Below, in pieces: positions 12,068 to 23,975 of a DNA stretch of 64,000 nucleotides; the stretch's first letter is position 1; every line of letters begins with the position of its first letter. Made by a program: the position numbers and the translations under genes. The notes under the pieces were generated by a model. That model was not told where the DNA came from. It saw only the letters and a list, made by a program, of their open reading frames with translations, and did not search any database. Source of the stretch: Labia minor (lineage: Eukaryota; Arthropoda; Insecta; Dermaptera; Spongiphoridae); assembly GCA_963082975.1 (NCBI GenBank), contig OY720348.1, forward strand, positions 21,567,146 to 21,631,145, written 5' to 3'.

Positions 12068-14447
12068 CATAGTGGAAAATTAGGCTCTTGGTGTGGAGGA
12101 AAAGTAAAATCGAAAATCGGTGTGTATAGTTTAATTTTTTCAATTTCTGTTAAGAATAAGTTTAGATATGTATTTATCAGGAATTTACTTTCATAGATTG
12201 ATGTCAGTTTGAATAATGAAAACATGCGGTTTTGAATTATTGCAAAATAGATTATGCGTCTTTTAACTTCATACTATATAGATCATGTGTCCATAATATG
12301 ACTTTTCAATCTTAGAGTAAAGTAATATAGGTAATATATCTATGTATCTATATATCTATTAATTTTTAATAAAATATTTTTAATTTTTTTTTTATTTTTA
12401 TTCTGATCAATGATTGTATTCTTAATAATTTGTTAATTATAGTAAATTGTATCCATTTACAATTTTTTTTTATGTATACATCTAATTAATTATTTACTTT
12501 TATTTCCTTAAAATCTTTTCATTTCTATAATAATCGATAATTTAATAATCCACATTGTAAATAGTTCTTAAGATAATTCTTTTGATCGTTGTTGTTGTCA
12601 GTCATGTAGTTGCATTCCTGAAATGTTAACGCCCTTGCTTTTGAAAACATTCCATCTAGATTCAATATACTCGTACAATTTTTCTTTTATTGAATGACAC
12701 TCCATTATAAAGAGGTTTATATTCAAAGATTATTTATTAATAATTTGATATGGATTTCTCGATTTAAATATAATTCCTAGAGGATCCGATAGATGGTGTC
12801 TTCTTCGAAAATTAAAAAAACCTTGTAAATAAGTTGCTTGATTAAATTAAGTTATTTATATATTTATTATTTTGAATTTTTATATATATTAAAATAATAT
12901 TTCATCAATTTACTGACAAGTTCGGAACTTTCATATATATATATATAAATCTATAATTATAAATTGTACTTGAACTAATGCAATTTATTCTATTTTATTG
13001 TGTTTGGTATGTGGAGGGGCAAGCTAAAATATGGTTTAATATTTAAAAGACTATCAATATTAAAATTTATATATCCACAATTTAATATGTTGTTTTTGTT
13101 TTTTATTTAAATAGAATAAATTTTAAAATAACGTTTCCATATTTTTCGAAATTTAAAAAAAAACAACTAATTAGTTAATAAACCTGAATTATTAATATAT
13201 GTCATTAAAATATATATAAAAAAAAACTATTTAGATTGGAGGGAGAAACATAAATCCTTTTTAAGACTATTAAATTTTCAAATCCATTAAAAATATACAC
13301 AGAATTGAAAAAAAAAAAAAACAAAATAAATTTTTTTTTTTATTAAATGTATACTATTTGTAAAAAAAATCAGCAGGTATTTATTATTATTATTTTTTTT
13401 GTGCTTGTTAATGATCTGGACCTTTAAAGAATATTGGAGAAAAAAAAAAATGGAAGAGATTTAAGGCGTTTATACATAAACGACACTTAAGGTTCGGTGA
13501 GGTGTAATCTTAATCGACCCTTCTCTTACTTAGAAAAAAGAAATTATATAATATATATTAATAAAAAATGATAGAATCCATATTTTCTAATATGATTTCA
13601 TTTCAAAGACCACATAGTTCAATTAATGTCAAATGATCCAAATTATAATCATTATATTATTATAAACATATATTTATGTTGTTAAATATATAAATGTCCT
13701 GTCATATTTATTAGGTTTATTTGCCATTTAATGAATTTAATAATGTTATTTTTTTTTTGAATTTAAAATTAATTTATTAATTAATAAAAGAGATTAATTA
13801 TCCAATAAATTCATCTTTCAATTGTTTTTAATAAAAAAAATAATATACTTATTAAAAGAATTGATTAAAGATTAAAATTTCAGTTTTATATTAAATTGAT
13901 AAGTATTTATATATATATATATATATATAATATTTTTTTTTTTTAGATTTTAATTGAATTTGAGTGGCCTTTTATCAGATCTATATTCCAAAAGCCGGTT
14001 CGTTTGATTCGAACTGAAGTTGTTCATTGATTTATGTAGGTGAATCCTTCATTAATACGACTCATTGACTTTGTCATGTTTAAAACCCAGATTTTATGAA
14101 ATCTTCATATTACCAAGATGTGACATTGAATTGAGAATTTAGATTGATTAGGTTATACTTGTATATGAAGAATTAGTTACCCCTACTCATTATAAAAAAA
14201 ATGATATTGAAATAATTTTTATTTTATTTAAACATATATGATCATATAATTGAATACTTCTTTCATTTCTTTATTAAGGTTGAACAAATTATTACTTACA
14301 TGATAATATTTAATTATTTTTCTATCTAAAAGTGGTTGATAATAAATAAAACACCAAATTGTAATTTAAGTAAGTCAATTTCAGGCATTTTTTACCATTT
14401 AGATTGAATTCAGATTGAATATAAATAAAAATAATTAGTTATATATA
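12068..14447. other. No gene recognised
   Basis: Very A+T-rich sequence with poly-A and poly-T runs and (TA)n near 12935 and 13910. No exon, repeat match or RNA gene was seen. Confidence 0.5.
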
Positions 14448-14828
14448 CTACTTGGGCTGAAAAGTCCCGGGATTTTTCAATAGGTGACGCCACTAGAAAA
14501 TGAACATGACTCATTCCGAGAGGCTCATCTGTCACTAGTTTATGTATCAAGTATCATGACATTTCGTCCATTCGTTTACAAGCTACAGTCGAGTCGTCTG
14601 CTCCTTCGAGAACAACAGTTTATCAAGACGCGATATTCCTGTTTTTCAAATTTTTTTATGAAGGCGAAAGTAGCGTCACTCAAACGACTGTAGCTAGTAA
14701 ACGAATGGACGAAATGTCATGATATTTCAAACATAGACTAGTGACAGATGAGCCTCTCGAAATGAGTCATGTTCATTTTCTAATGGCGTCACCTATTGAA
14801 AAATTCCGGGACTTTTCGACCCATGTAG
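14448..14828. mobile_element. Mariner-like foldback element
   Basis: The inverted ends CTACTTGGGCTGAAAAGTCC and GGACTTTTCGACCCATGTAG are flanked by TA (14446-14447 and 14829-14830). The arms run about 150 bp and share ATTTTTCAATAGGTGACGCC. Their inner part includes CATTTCGTCCATTCGTTTAC and its complement. The centre is only about 80 bp. There is no transposase, so it is non-autonomous. Confidence 0.88.
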
Positions 14829-14830
14829 TA

Positions 14831-15369
14831 TATATCGAATTTAAATTCATTTTGACTTTACACACACACACAGATATAAAATATATTTTTTTACTTTCAC
14901 GAAAGATCAAAAAATTTGAATTATATTTTTTAAAACGATTTATAATATTAATAGATTTTAATGAATGAATTTTCATATTCTGTTTATTTATTTTTCCATT
15001 CCTACTATTAAGTCACACTTTCCCTATGTTTATTTTATTTCTCTTGTACAAATTTTCAATCGTTTAAAAAAATACTTGATATTCATCCACTCAAGTTCAA
15101 ATACATTTTTTTTAAATTTGTAGATGACAATTGATGTTAATACAGTTTTTTTTCTTCAAATATTATTTTATTAATTAAATTTATTTAATTAATTTTAATT
15201 ATATGTGGGAGAAAATAAATTTCTATAAGATATAAATGTTGCTTTAATTAGTGGAGCGTCGGTTTAGAAAATTCATGCCTTGGGATTGAATCTCGTCTCG
15301 AAGCATAAAATTTTTATATTTGATTTTCAATACTTTAAATAGTTTTAAAAGTTTGAAGTAGAAATTGAC

Positions 15370-15408
<39 letters not shown>

Positions 15409-16114
15409 CTTGTTTTACTTTTATCAATGACATATAACAAGATGAAAGAAGAAAAAAGAAAAATTTGAATATTTTTTTTCCCGAATTATTTTTTTATACT
15501 CCTTCTGAAGCGTGAATTCATTATGACCGATTAGATGTTCAAGATGTTAGCTGATAAGAGAGAGAATTTAGATCAAATCTAAGGAAACTCCTCATTTCCT
15601 TCCATCTTAAAGGGGGGAGAGGCGAGGGTAGAGAAGAATATAATAAAAGAACCTCTCCTATTGTTTTTTCCAATAATTTCTTGAATAATTATATCTCCAC
15701 GTTTGCCACATTTTGAATTCTATAATATATTAGTTCAACCCAATCTATTCATTGTAACTACGGATAGTTACCAATTTTTAATTTTTGAAGTGAAAACTTC
15801 TTTAGCGGCGTTGAGCACTTTTGCGGGATGGGGAAAAAGTATAGAACTCGCGTGAGATTCCAACCCGACCGGTGAGATCGACCCGACAGATATACGCATG
15901 CGCAATACGCCAGAATGTTAGACACTAAACTTCTGATACATTCTTTACAAAATTTTACATATTTGCCATATTAAATATTATTATTTATATTTACATTAAT
16001 AATCAGTATTACTAAATTATGTATATATAAAATAAAATATTTTAATATATTATTATATGTTAAATTATATTAAATTAATTTCTAATATATTTATATAATT
16101 TAAAATTAATTTCA

Positions 16115-16150
<36 letters not shown>

Positions 16151-16209
16151 TTATATACTATATATAATATATTATATAATATATATTTTAATAAATTAAT
16201 TTTTAAATA
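14831..16209. other. No gene; tRNA-like patch, microsatellites and a 75-bp duplicated block
   Basis: The stretch 15252-15305 (GTGGAGCGTCGGTTTAG, then GGATTGAATCTCG) loosely resembles polymerase III A and B boxes. (TA)n lies at 15373-15404 and 16118-16145. The block 15781-15855 is listed separately. No exon was found. Confidence 0.45.
15781..15855 (+). repeat. 75-bp block identical to 61699-61773
   Basis: It begins ATTTTTGAAGTGAAAACTTC and ends AGTATAGAACTCGCGTGA. Base by base it equals the block at 61699. GAAGTGAAAACTTC is itself self-complementary at its ends. Beyond position 15855 the two loci differ. Confidence 0.9.
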
Positions 16210-16229
16210 TATGTGTGTGTGTGTGTGTG

Positions 16230-16760
16230 TGACCGTAAAAATAAAGATATATGTTTGATAATTTTTCACATGATTAATAATTGTATAAAACTGCTATATA
16301 TAGAATTTCAGCTTGATAGAATCGCTGAAAGTACCAGAATTAATTTTTTAACACTAGAAATCTCACGTGCCAACCCGTGACGTGGTGCCATCAACAAACA
16401 GCCAAACACTCCACTATCCACTCGACTATCTCGCAAATTTGAATTTGATTAAATAATATTTATTAATTTAAATTAAATTAAATTAATTAAATTATAATTT
16501 AATAAATATTATTTATAACATCAAAAACATCAAAATCTCAACATCGAAAATTGAATTGCTGAAAATACCAGAATTAATTTTTTAACACTGGAAATCTCAC
16601 GCGTCAACACGTGACCTGGTGCCATCAAAAAAGAGCCAAACTTTCGCTGGTTTAATAAATATTATTTATTAATTTTAATTTATAATTGAATTAATTTAAT
16701 TTAATTTAAATTAATATATGTTATTTAATCCAATTCAAATTTGCGAGATATGCTGAATAT
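16230..16760. mobile_element. Scrambled cluster of HINE-like family 1 fragments
   Basis: 16230-16410 is a minus-orientation 5' half. 16415-16515 is a plus-orientation head (CACTCGACTATCTCGCAAAT). 16520-16552 is a plus-orientation 3' piece (CATCAAAATCTCAACATCG). 16553-16755 is another minus-orientation 5' half ending at TTTGCGAGATA. The alternating order implies repeated insertion or rearrangement. Confidence 0.75.
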
Positions 16761-17139
16761 GCTTTTAAATAAAAAAAAATTTCAAGAAAGTAATTGGAAT
16801 TATTAGTATTAAGAATCAATAAATAAATTTATTAAATATACATTTAAACATGTAAATTAATCTATATATAAATTTAATAAATATTCAAACAATAATTGAA
16901 ACAATATAAATAAAACGATTCAATATTTTACTTACATTGTGATTTATATTTTTATTTTTATTACAACTATTATTATGGGTATGTTATTTTTGGCAGTTTG
17001 AAAAAAATTAAAAATATTAATAAAATTTATCAAAATAATAAGTTGAAAAGATTTCCAATTATTTTTATTTATTTATTGTAAATTTTTCAATGTAACCATA
17101 AATAAACTTTTACCAAAATATTACTAATTAAATTAATTT

Positions 17140-17266
17140 TGGATAAATTAATTTTGGATTTAAACCTTCCCTGGGACGCCCACAACAATCCCTGAAAGTT
17201 TCATCGCAATCGGACGGGTAGTTTTTGAGTATTTGACAGACACACACACAGACAGACAGACATTGC

Positions 17267-17305
<39 letters not shown>
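17140..17305. repeat. Third microsatellite-bearing repeat (CAGA)n/(TA)n
   Basis: GTTTCATCGCAATCGGACGG followed by TTTTTGAG, (ACAC), (GACA) repeats and (TA)n has the same layout as families 1 and 2: a conserved core next to a microsatellite. No second copy is seen in the window. Confidence 0.5.
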
Positions 17306-17306
<1 letters not shown>

Positions 17307-17365
17307 TACACATCGTATTTTTAATATTTTTGTAATATTAATCAGTTTGCTGAAAAAAATACAAA

Positions 17366-17914
17366 AATTTTCGATGACGAGATTTTGCTGTTTTTATACG
17401 TTTTGAAGGTCCCTGAGTCATATTCACTAAGCTTGAGAAAAATGTATGTCTGTGTGTGTGTATGTAGACAAGATTACCCAAAAACGGTTTGAGCTAGAAT
17501 AATGCAATTTGGTAAACCGGCATTATTCAAAATTCGTAGTTTTCTATCAACTTTTGACAAATGTAGCTCATTCGGAACGCGTTTTCATTTTTTTTCCTCT
17601 AAACTGATCGTATAAATAAAAATATATGCTTGATAGTTTTTCACATGATTAAAAATTGTATAAAACTGCTATATATAGAATTTCAGCGTGATTAAATCGC
17701 TGAAAGTACCGGAATGAATTTTTTAACAAGTTGACTCCCATCACGCGCCAGCACGTGACGTGGTACCATCAACAAAGATCCAAACACGCGCTGGTTCAAT
17801 AAATATTATTTATTCATTTTAAATTATAATTTAATTAATTAAATTTAATTTAAATAGAATATATGTTATTTTTCCCTATTAAAAATGCGAGATAGTCGAG
17901 TGAAGACACTCCAG
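17366..17914 (-). mobile_element. HINE-like family 1, copy on the minus strand
   Basis: Read on the minus strand, it runs from the head at 17914 (CTGGAGTGTCTTCACTCGAC) through GATGGTACCACGTCACGTGC to a short CA tract and GAAAATATGACTCAGGGACC. The terminal hairpin is lost. Confidence 0.8.
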
Positions 17915-18330
17915 ATTTTTTCATAGAAGAATTTTTTTTTTTTTTTAATCTTTAAAAAAAATTATTTTTCGTGCAGATGTGATGTTTGAATTTGATTATT
18001 TGTAAATACTAATCGACAGGGCGTTAACTATTATAATTATCTTACAAAAATTGATCTTCATAATAATTTTGTAATTCATTTTCATTTGATTAGTGAATCG
18101 GTGAACTTTGATTAACAAGCAGTGAGGCGCTTTACTTAAGCAGTTTGAATCAAAAGTTCTTATAGGTTTTACGAGTACATTCCTACATACTAATAAGAGT
18201 GAAGGTAGAAAAGGCATATCCAAGCCATTAGCTCTTCCCATTCGAATCCAACTTACACTGAGGAAACACCAACAAGATATCTTCTTTCCAATTTCTAGCG
18301 CAAATTTCCCGTTTTTCTCTTCATCCTTAT

Positions 18331-18362
<32 letters not shown>

Positions 18363-19500
18363 CCCACCACCCTCTTTCATTCTTTCTCTTCTTGATTCTA
18401 TTATTTGTCTCTGACCTCCTCCATCGATACAAGTGTCTCTTTTTTCCCCCCCATTGGAAAATGGTCTGGCACTGGAATGAGGAGCGTGAATCGTCCTGTC
18501 GATGCCCAGGTAGGCTACTGAAAAGCAATCGACACGTGGACGCTCTCCCTGCACTTTGCTTCTTCACTTCAAATTCTTGTCGCCTGAAGCCCGAGGCGGA
18601 CAACTCGAAAGTTAATTCCATAGATTTGGACAGTGATATGATGTGAGTCGGTTAAACGTGTGTATATCATGTTTAGAAAAAGTTATTATCCTAAACAAAA
18701 ACATTCAAAAAAATCAAAAGGATACTGCACCTCCAAGTTATTCCAACAGGTAGAATTTATGAAAGGGTTAAATGAACTCGCAAGCAAACATGAAAGAATT
18801 TTTGTTTAATAAGTACATTAATTTGACAGACCGGATTATCTTGAAATACAATTCGATGTTTATTATAGACACCATTTGGTTTTGTCATTTTTTTTTTTTT
18901 TTTAACAACAGAAGAAGAAGAAAAAAGAAGAAGAAGGATAAAATCAATTGTTCTTTAAGGAATGGGATTCACTCGGATTTAAGATTAGATCAACGGCCGG
19001 GGGAAATAATGATACCTAATGTGGGAGAGAAACAACGAATCGATCCAACTCAAGACTAGGAGAAATAATAGAAGAGGCGTCATTAAACATCGTTCTAAAC
19101 ACCTTCCGCTGCTAATATCATTCGATTAGTAGTATAACTTGATAAACATCCCTAAAGGAATGCAAAGCCACATGCATTGGAACATGATCGTTCATTTTCC
19201 ACCCAATCAGAGAAAATAAAATCGACTAAATAATCTGTTTTTCAAATTGAGGTAGTTTAAAAAACATCCTCATCCGATTTTATTTTTAAATAATCTCCAG
19301 GGACAGAAAAAAAAAAATTGTTCAAATAAACTATTAAATTAAGATCTTTTCTGGTCCTAAAACAAAACGATAAACAATTGGAGATGCGAGTGGTATTTTA
19401 TCCAATACGAAAGTTTACTCAAGATAATTCAAAAATTCCCTGCAATCGAAATAATTAAAATTGCTATGCAACGAAGAAAGGAAATTAATTGAATTTATTT
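17915..19500. other. No confirmed gene; G+C-richer region with a (TC)n tract
   Basis: The stretch 18300-18660 is the most G+C-rich part of the left flank. It contains (TC)n at 18330-18362. A plus frame reads MVWHWNEERESSCRCPG up to GCCCAG|GTAGGC, a plausible splice donor. No signal peptide or domain is recognisable, so I cannot tell an exon from chance. It could be a noncoding first exon or a promoter. Confidence 0.35.
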
Positions 19501-19507
19501 ATTAGAT

Positions 19508-19682
19508 ACACAATGTTTCGGCTACCAGTGTTGAGCTGTTATCAAGTATTGATTGATGTATGGAGAATTAATTAAACCAGAGTATCTCCACTTTGAAATG
19601 AGCGGACAGGTCGTTTCATTAATTCTCGCTACATCAATCAACACTTGATAACGACTCTCAGAATAGAAGCCGAAACGTGGTG
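19508..19682. repeat. Inverted repeat with GTTTCGGCT / AGCCGAAAC ends
   Basis: AATGTTTCGGCTACCAGTG at 19511 is mirrored by GAAGCCGAAACGTGG near 19665. TTGATTGATGTATGGAGAAT is mirrored by ATTCTCGCTACATCAATCAA. The GAAAC core and the arrangement recall hammerhead-type motifs of Penelope-like retroelements, but the catalytic CUGAUGA segment is not clear. Confidence 0.5.
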
Positions 19683-20223
19683 TAATTAATAGAAAATTCA
19701 ATTAATGTTCTGTAAACACAATTTACCCTCAAATCGAATAAGTTTCCTTTAAATAAGAATTATTAGTTTTTTTTTGTTATTAAAATAATTAAATTATTTA
19801 TACATATATATATGGATATATGGATATATATGGGAAATCCATCCAGTTTATGAACCCCCCCCCCCAGGACAATATAACATATTTATATTGTATTTTATAA
19901 TAAAGTTAATACAACTTTCGAATAATTTAGTCTTTTTTACTTTGTTTAATTTTAATGAAAAATATTTATTATTTAAGTAAATAGTTTTATTTTTTTCTTA
20001 ATGAAATAATTAATTGTTTTATTATATATATATTAAATATAAAATAATTATAAAAAAAAATAAAACAAATAATTATTTGCATATATTTATATATATATAT
20101 ATATGTATATCTGATTAGATATTAAATTTGTTTTAATAAATATCATAATTTTTGTAAAATTTGTTTCAGTATTAAATTGAATTAAAATTAACAATTATTC
20201 TTTAAAGAATGTTATATATACTT
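19683..20223. other. No gene; simple sequence
   Basis: (TA)n-related tracts lie at 19803-19830 and 20092-20105, and a C-run at 19855-19866. Nothing else was seen. Confidence 0.5.
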
Positions 20224-20462
20224 AGGGTGACCAAACGTCCCGGTTTTACGGGATTGTCCCGATTTTAGGTGCTCTGTCCCGGCGTCCCAAAAAATGTCTT
20301 CGGGACAGTCTATTGTCCCGATTTTTAAATATTTAAGTCCGACGAATGTTTTCTTTTAATCAGTTTAGCTCTTATTTTCGATTTTTCATTCAATATGGCT
20401 CTAAAAAAAAAAGTGAAATTTTTTACAAATGTCCCGGTTTTCGAAATATGGTTAAAAAAAAG
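20224..20462. repeat. hAT-like remnant (GGGTGACCAAACGTCCCGG type)
   Basis: AGGGTGACCAAACGTCCCGG is a terminus style common in animal hAT elements. The interior repeats TCCCG words, and the 3' part contains TTTTCGATTTTTCATTCAAT, related to family E. The right end is not clear. Confidence 0.55.
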
Positions 20463-23400
20463 AATAAAATATTAAAAATATTTTTTTATATTATTAAAAA
20501 ATACTTCTATTTTTTTTTCAAATAATTATTTTCAAAAATTATTAATTCTACCTCATATATAACATTCGTATACGAGCCCCTTTTCCTACTTATAGGAAAA
20601 TGTACGACTCTTCATATATATATATATATATATAGGTATATATATAATTATATATTTTCTATGGACCAACCTATCTAAGATACGGAAGAATTTTTTTTTA
20701 CCTTTTATTCTTTAAATTTATTGAATAATTGTTGTTATCAAATTATAATTTTTGTTACTGGTGGGAGGAATAATCGATATAGTAATTACAATTTTTTGCA
20801 TGCAGAGAACTCGTGTGCGTGTTTCTTTGCAGCTGGTTCATTAATTCATTGAGTGGCCTGACGGCCGCTCGTTTCTCCTTCAAGTTATTAGATCAATTAT
20901 TATTTATATAAAACCAAAATACTATTTAATTATTGTTAATTAATTGATCGTCATAATATATATATATATATATATATATATTTAAAACTAAATAAAATAA
21001 AAAATTGACCTAGAAAAATAGTTCACTTTTAGTGATTACAAATTTTATTTTATTAGACAGATTGTTTATATATATGTATATATTGCAATTCACTTCCAAA
21101 AAACCTCTTTTTTTTAAATCGTTTCACATTTTTTTATCAAATGATTTTTTTATAATACAAAAATAATAATTAAACTTTTAAATTATATAAAAATTAAAAT
21201 AATAAATTAATCAACATAAATAATTAATTATTAATATATTAACTTACTAGAATAGAAAAAATTCAAAATTCAAAAAATAATAAAAATTTATTTATTTATA
21301 TATAAAAATAATATAATAGTTAATTAATTTAATGGAGCGAGTGTAAGCAATGGACTTGACCCCTTCCCCTATAACTAATATATTTAAGAAAAAAAAAATA
21401 AAAAAAATAAGAATTTTTTTTTAATTTCTATTCTCCTAACTACTTTATAAAAATTAATTTTTATTAAATTTGTATTAACGAACTTTCACAGAGGTCAATT
21501 AATATAAATATAATATAAAATTATATATATATAAGAGACTCTTGAGTGGTTTAGTGGTTAGCACGACCGTCTACCACTCTAAAGACTCGAATTCGGGCTT
21601 AGGGAAATTCAATAATTAATAACTTCTCTTTAAAGCTCTGCGTGATCCTCAGGGTATATTCACAAATAATTAATATATATTCTAGTTATATTAATTTAGC
21701 TATTATCTGAAATTGAAACAAAATTGTTAGAGTCGATTTAAAAATAAAACTTCACCTAAGAATATACTATTAACTTTAGTATTTACTCTTGAAATATTTT
21801 ATAACACAACGCCGGAGTACTTGTCCTAGATTGAAAATTGCTCCTATTGTTTTTAGAGTTATAATCAATACATCCGTCTATTAATTTTTCAAAATATTCT
21901 TTTTATTCTCATTTAAATCTTGTTTGCTTTGATCCCGACATGTTCATTTCTTAATATTTCATCGAATTAACTATTTGTAGTTATATTTTTTTTTATTTTA
22001 TTTTTTTTTTTTTTTTTTTTAAATTAATTACAAAATAATACTCGACACCAGTTTTTTCGTGGTTAGCATACTTAAACGAATTGTCTCTTAATAGTATTAT
22101 CTCGATCCAAAGTGGTCAGTTCTGGATGGTTATGGATGGATATGGCTATGGCTACTTGACGAGTTGAATAGGAATGTAGACTTCATATTAAAGAAAAGAA
22201 TTGTTTTGTTTTTTTTCTTGACACACACAATAACAAAACCTTTTTAAATATTTAACTTTAAAATAAAAAAGAAATGTGAAATGTTCAACTATTGAACTTG
22301 AAATTGAGAGTTCAACCTTTAATAAATACACAAAAAATTATAATTTAATATATCATGTGTATTAAAGTTTAAAATTAATGTGAAAATGTGTGTGGTTCAA
22401 TAAATACCGAGGGTGAAACAATTTTATTATTATCCTATATTTAGTTAATAATATAGATAACATATATAGTAGTACCTGGTTCACCTTATGAACTATGAAT
22501 ATTTAAGATTAAGATCATTAGTTAAAATAAATAGACGTCAAAATATATGAAACAATTTCAAATAATTTAAAAGAACATAAATTAAAAACGTCATAAAGCA
22601 GACAACCCTTAAACGTACGAATTAATGCACTGAAAGTCAGAAAAGTATGACCTGTGGATATAACATAATATATATTTCACAATTTGATTACAAAATATTA
22701 TTAAAATAAATATTTGTAATTTTATTTATAATATGTATTTAAGGAAGAGCTGTGCGGCGTTGCCCGGTGCCATTTTTTTATTATTAAAATTCCTATTTTA
22801 AATTAAGAAAATACTAACAAAGATGATTCTTCCCGAGGGTGAAACCAATACAGATCGATTTTTCTTTATAAATATTATCTATGGTGTGAATTTCAAAAAA
22901 AAAATCATTCGAGCGGTTTAATATACCTAAATATATATATATATTAAAAAAATGAATATTTAAGAAGTAGGGAAAAATGTTGATGAAATGAGGATATGGC
23001 ATGATTTCTTCATATTAAAAGAGAAGGGGAATGAAGAAAGCATGAGCTCACATAAGGGCAGGGGTGCTAATCCCTGAAGTAGATACTCTCTCAATCTACC
23101 TGTTACCCTATTTATAAAATCGATTAAAAATTAAATCAAATCAAATGTAGATCAAGTCCCAACAGTTGTGCTCTTTCCACCTTCAACAAAGATATATACC
23201 ATCATTTCATTGAATCAAATCTATTAAGCTTTAACAAGTTAGCATTAAATTATCATTAATAATTAGTGAATTAGTCAATAAAACATAATTAAATGGCTGC
23301 TCATTCATAACTAGTTTATCTGTTAACTTTAATAATTTTTATAATAAGTTATATACATATATATAATGTTTGTTTTATTATTTGATAATAAATTTGATAA

Positions 23401-23695
23401 TAAATAAATTTAAAAATTCTGAGAGGGCTCATATGTTTTTTATTAATACAAATTTAACTTTTCAATATTTGTATAATTTGTAAATAAAAAACAATTATAA
23501 TCATTAATGGAGATCAGAAGTGGAAAACAATAAATTCATTATTATTTAAGTTTTAAAAATATTTTAATATATTTCATTTTTTTTCTCCAATAGTCTTCGT
23601 TTTTAATTATAATTGAAAAATAATTAATTTTAAGTATTTCTTTTAAAATAAATTTTGCTCCTATTTTTATTTAAATAGATTTATATTATATTATT
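20463..23695. other. No gene; simple sequence, one tRNA-like patch
   Basis: The stretch 21536-21600 (GTGGTTTAGTGGTTAGCACG, then GACTCGAATTCGGGC) has A- and B-box character and may be a tRNA-derived SINE head. 20800-20885 is a short G+C-richer patch. 22814-22930 (minus) is a family 2 fragment. 23255-23350 repeats the centre of the long-inverted-repeat family. No exon was found. Confidence 0.45.
22741..22930 (-). repeat. Family 2 repeat fragment
   Basis: On the minus strand it reads AAACCGCTCGAATGATT, TGAAATTCACACCATAGATA, GTATTGGTTTCACCCTCGGG. The 22741 end, CTGTGCGGCGTTGCCCGGTG, is of a type often seen at the borders of arthropod rolling-circle repeats. Confidence 0.6.
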
Positions 23696-23699
23696 CTAA

Positions 23700-23975
23700 T
23701 GGTGCCACAGGGTGGGAGGTAGCGTAGCTGGTTCACATTTTCTTGGTCCCGAGTTCAAGTCCTGAGCCTGACAAGGGAATTTCTCTAGCTGGGGTCTATG
23801 AGGCGGAGTCAACCCAGCCTCTGGGATCAAAATTGGGAAAGCAGCTTGATAAAAAGTAGCGCCTCCGATCAAGAAAATCAAGGTAAAGGTTGATGGGACC
23901 CGTTCTACTGATCATAGGACATCTAATTGATATAACCGACTTGATAGATGTTCTTGAGTAGGACGTACAAAAGTT
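23700..23975 (+). mobile_element. tRNA-derived SINE-like element
   Basis: An A box (GTAGCGTAGCTGG at 23718) and a B box (GAGTTCAAGTCC at 23751) lie 33 bp apart, as in polymerase III promoters. An unrelated G+C-richer body follows, then a T/A-rich tail near 23980. It is a single copy here, so the family is not established. Confidence 0.6.

Noticed and set aside
14484-14968. Open frames in and next to the mariner-like foldback
   Set aside because: They read through the inverted arms and do not resemble a transposase.
17996-18621. Overlapping minus-strand frames rich in Arg and Glu
   Set aside because: They are the complement of the (TC)n tract and give low-complexity RERE repeats.
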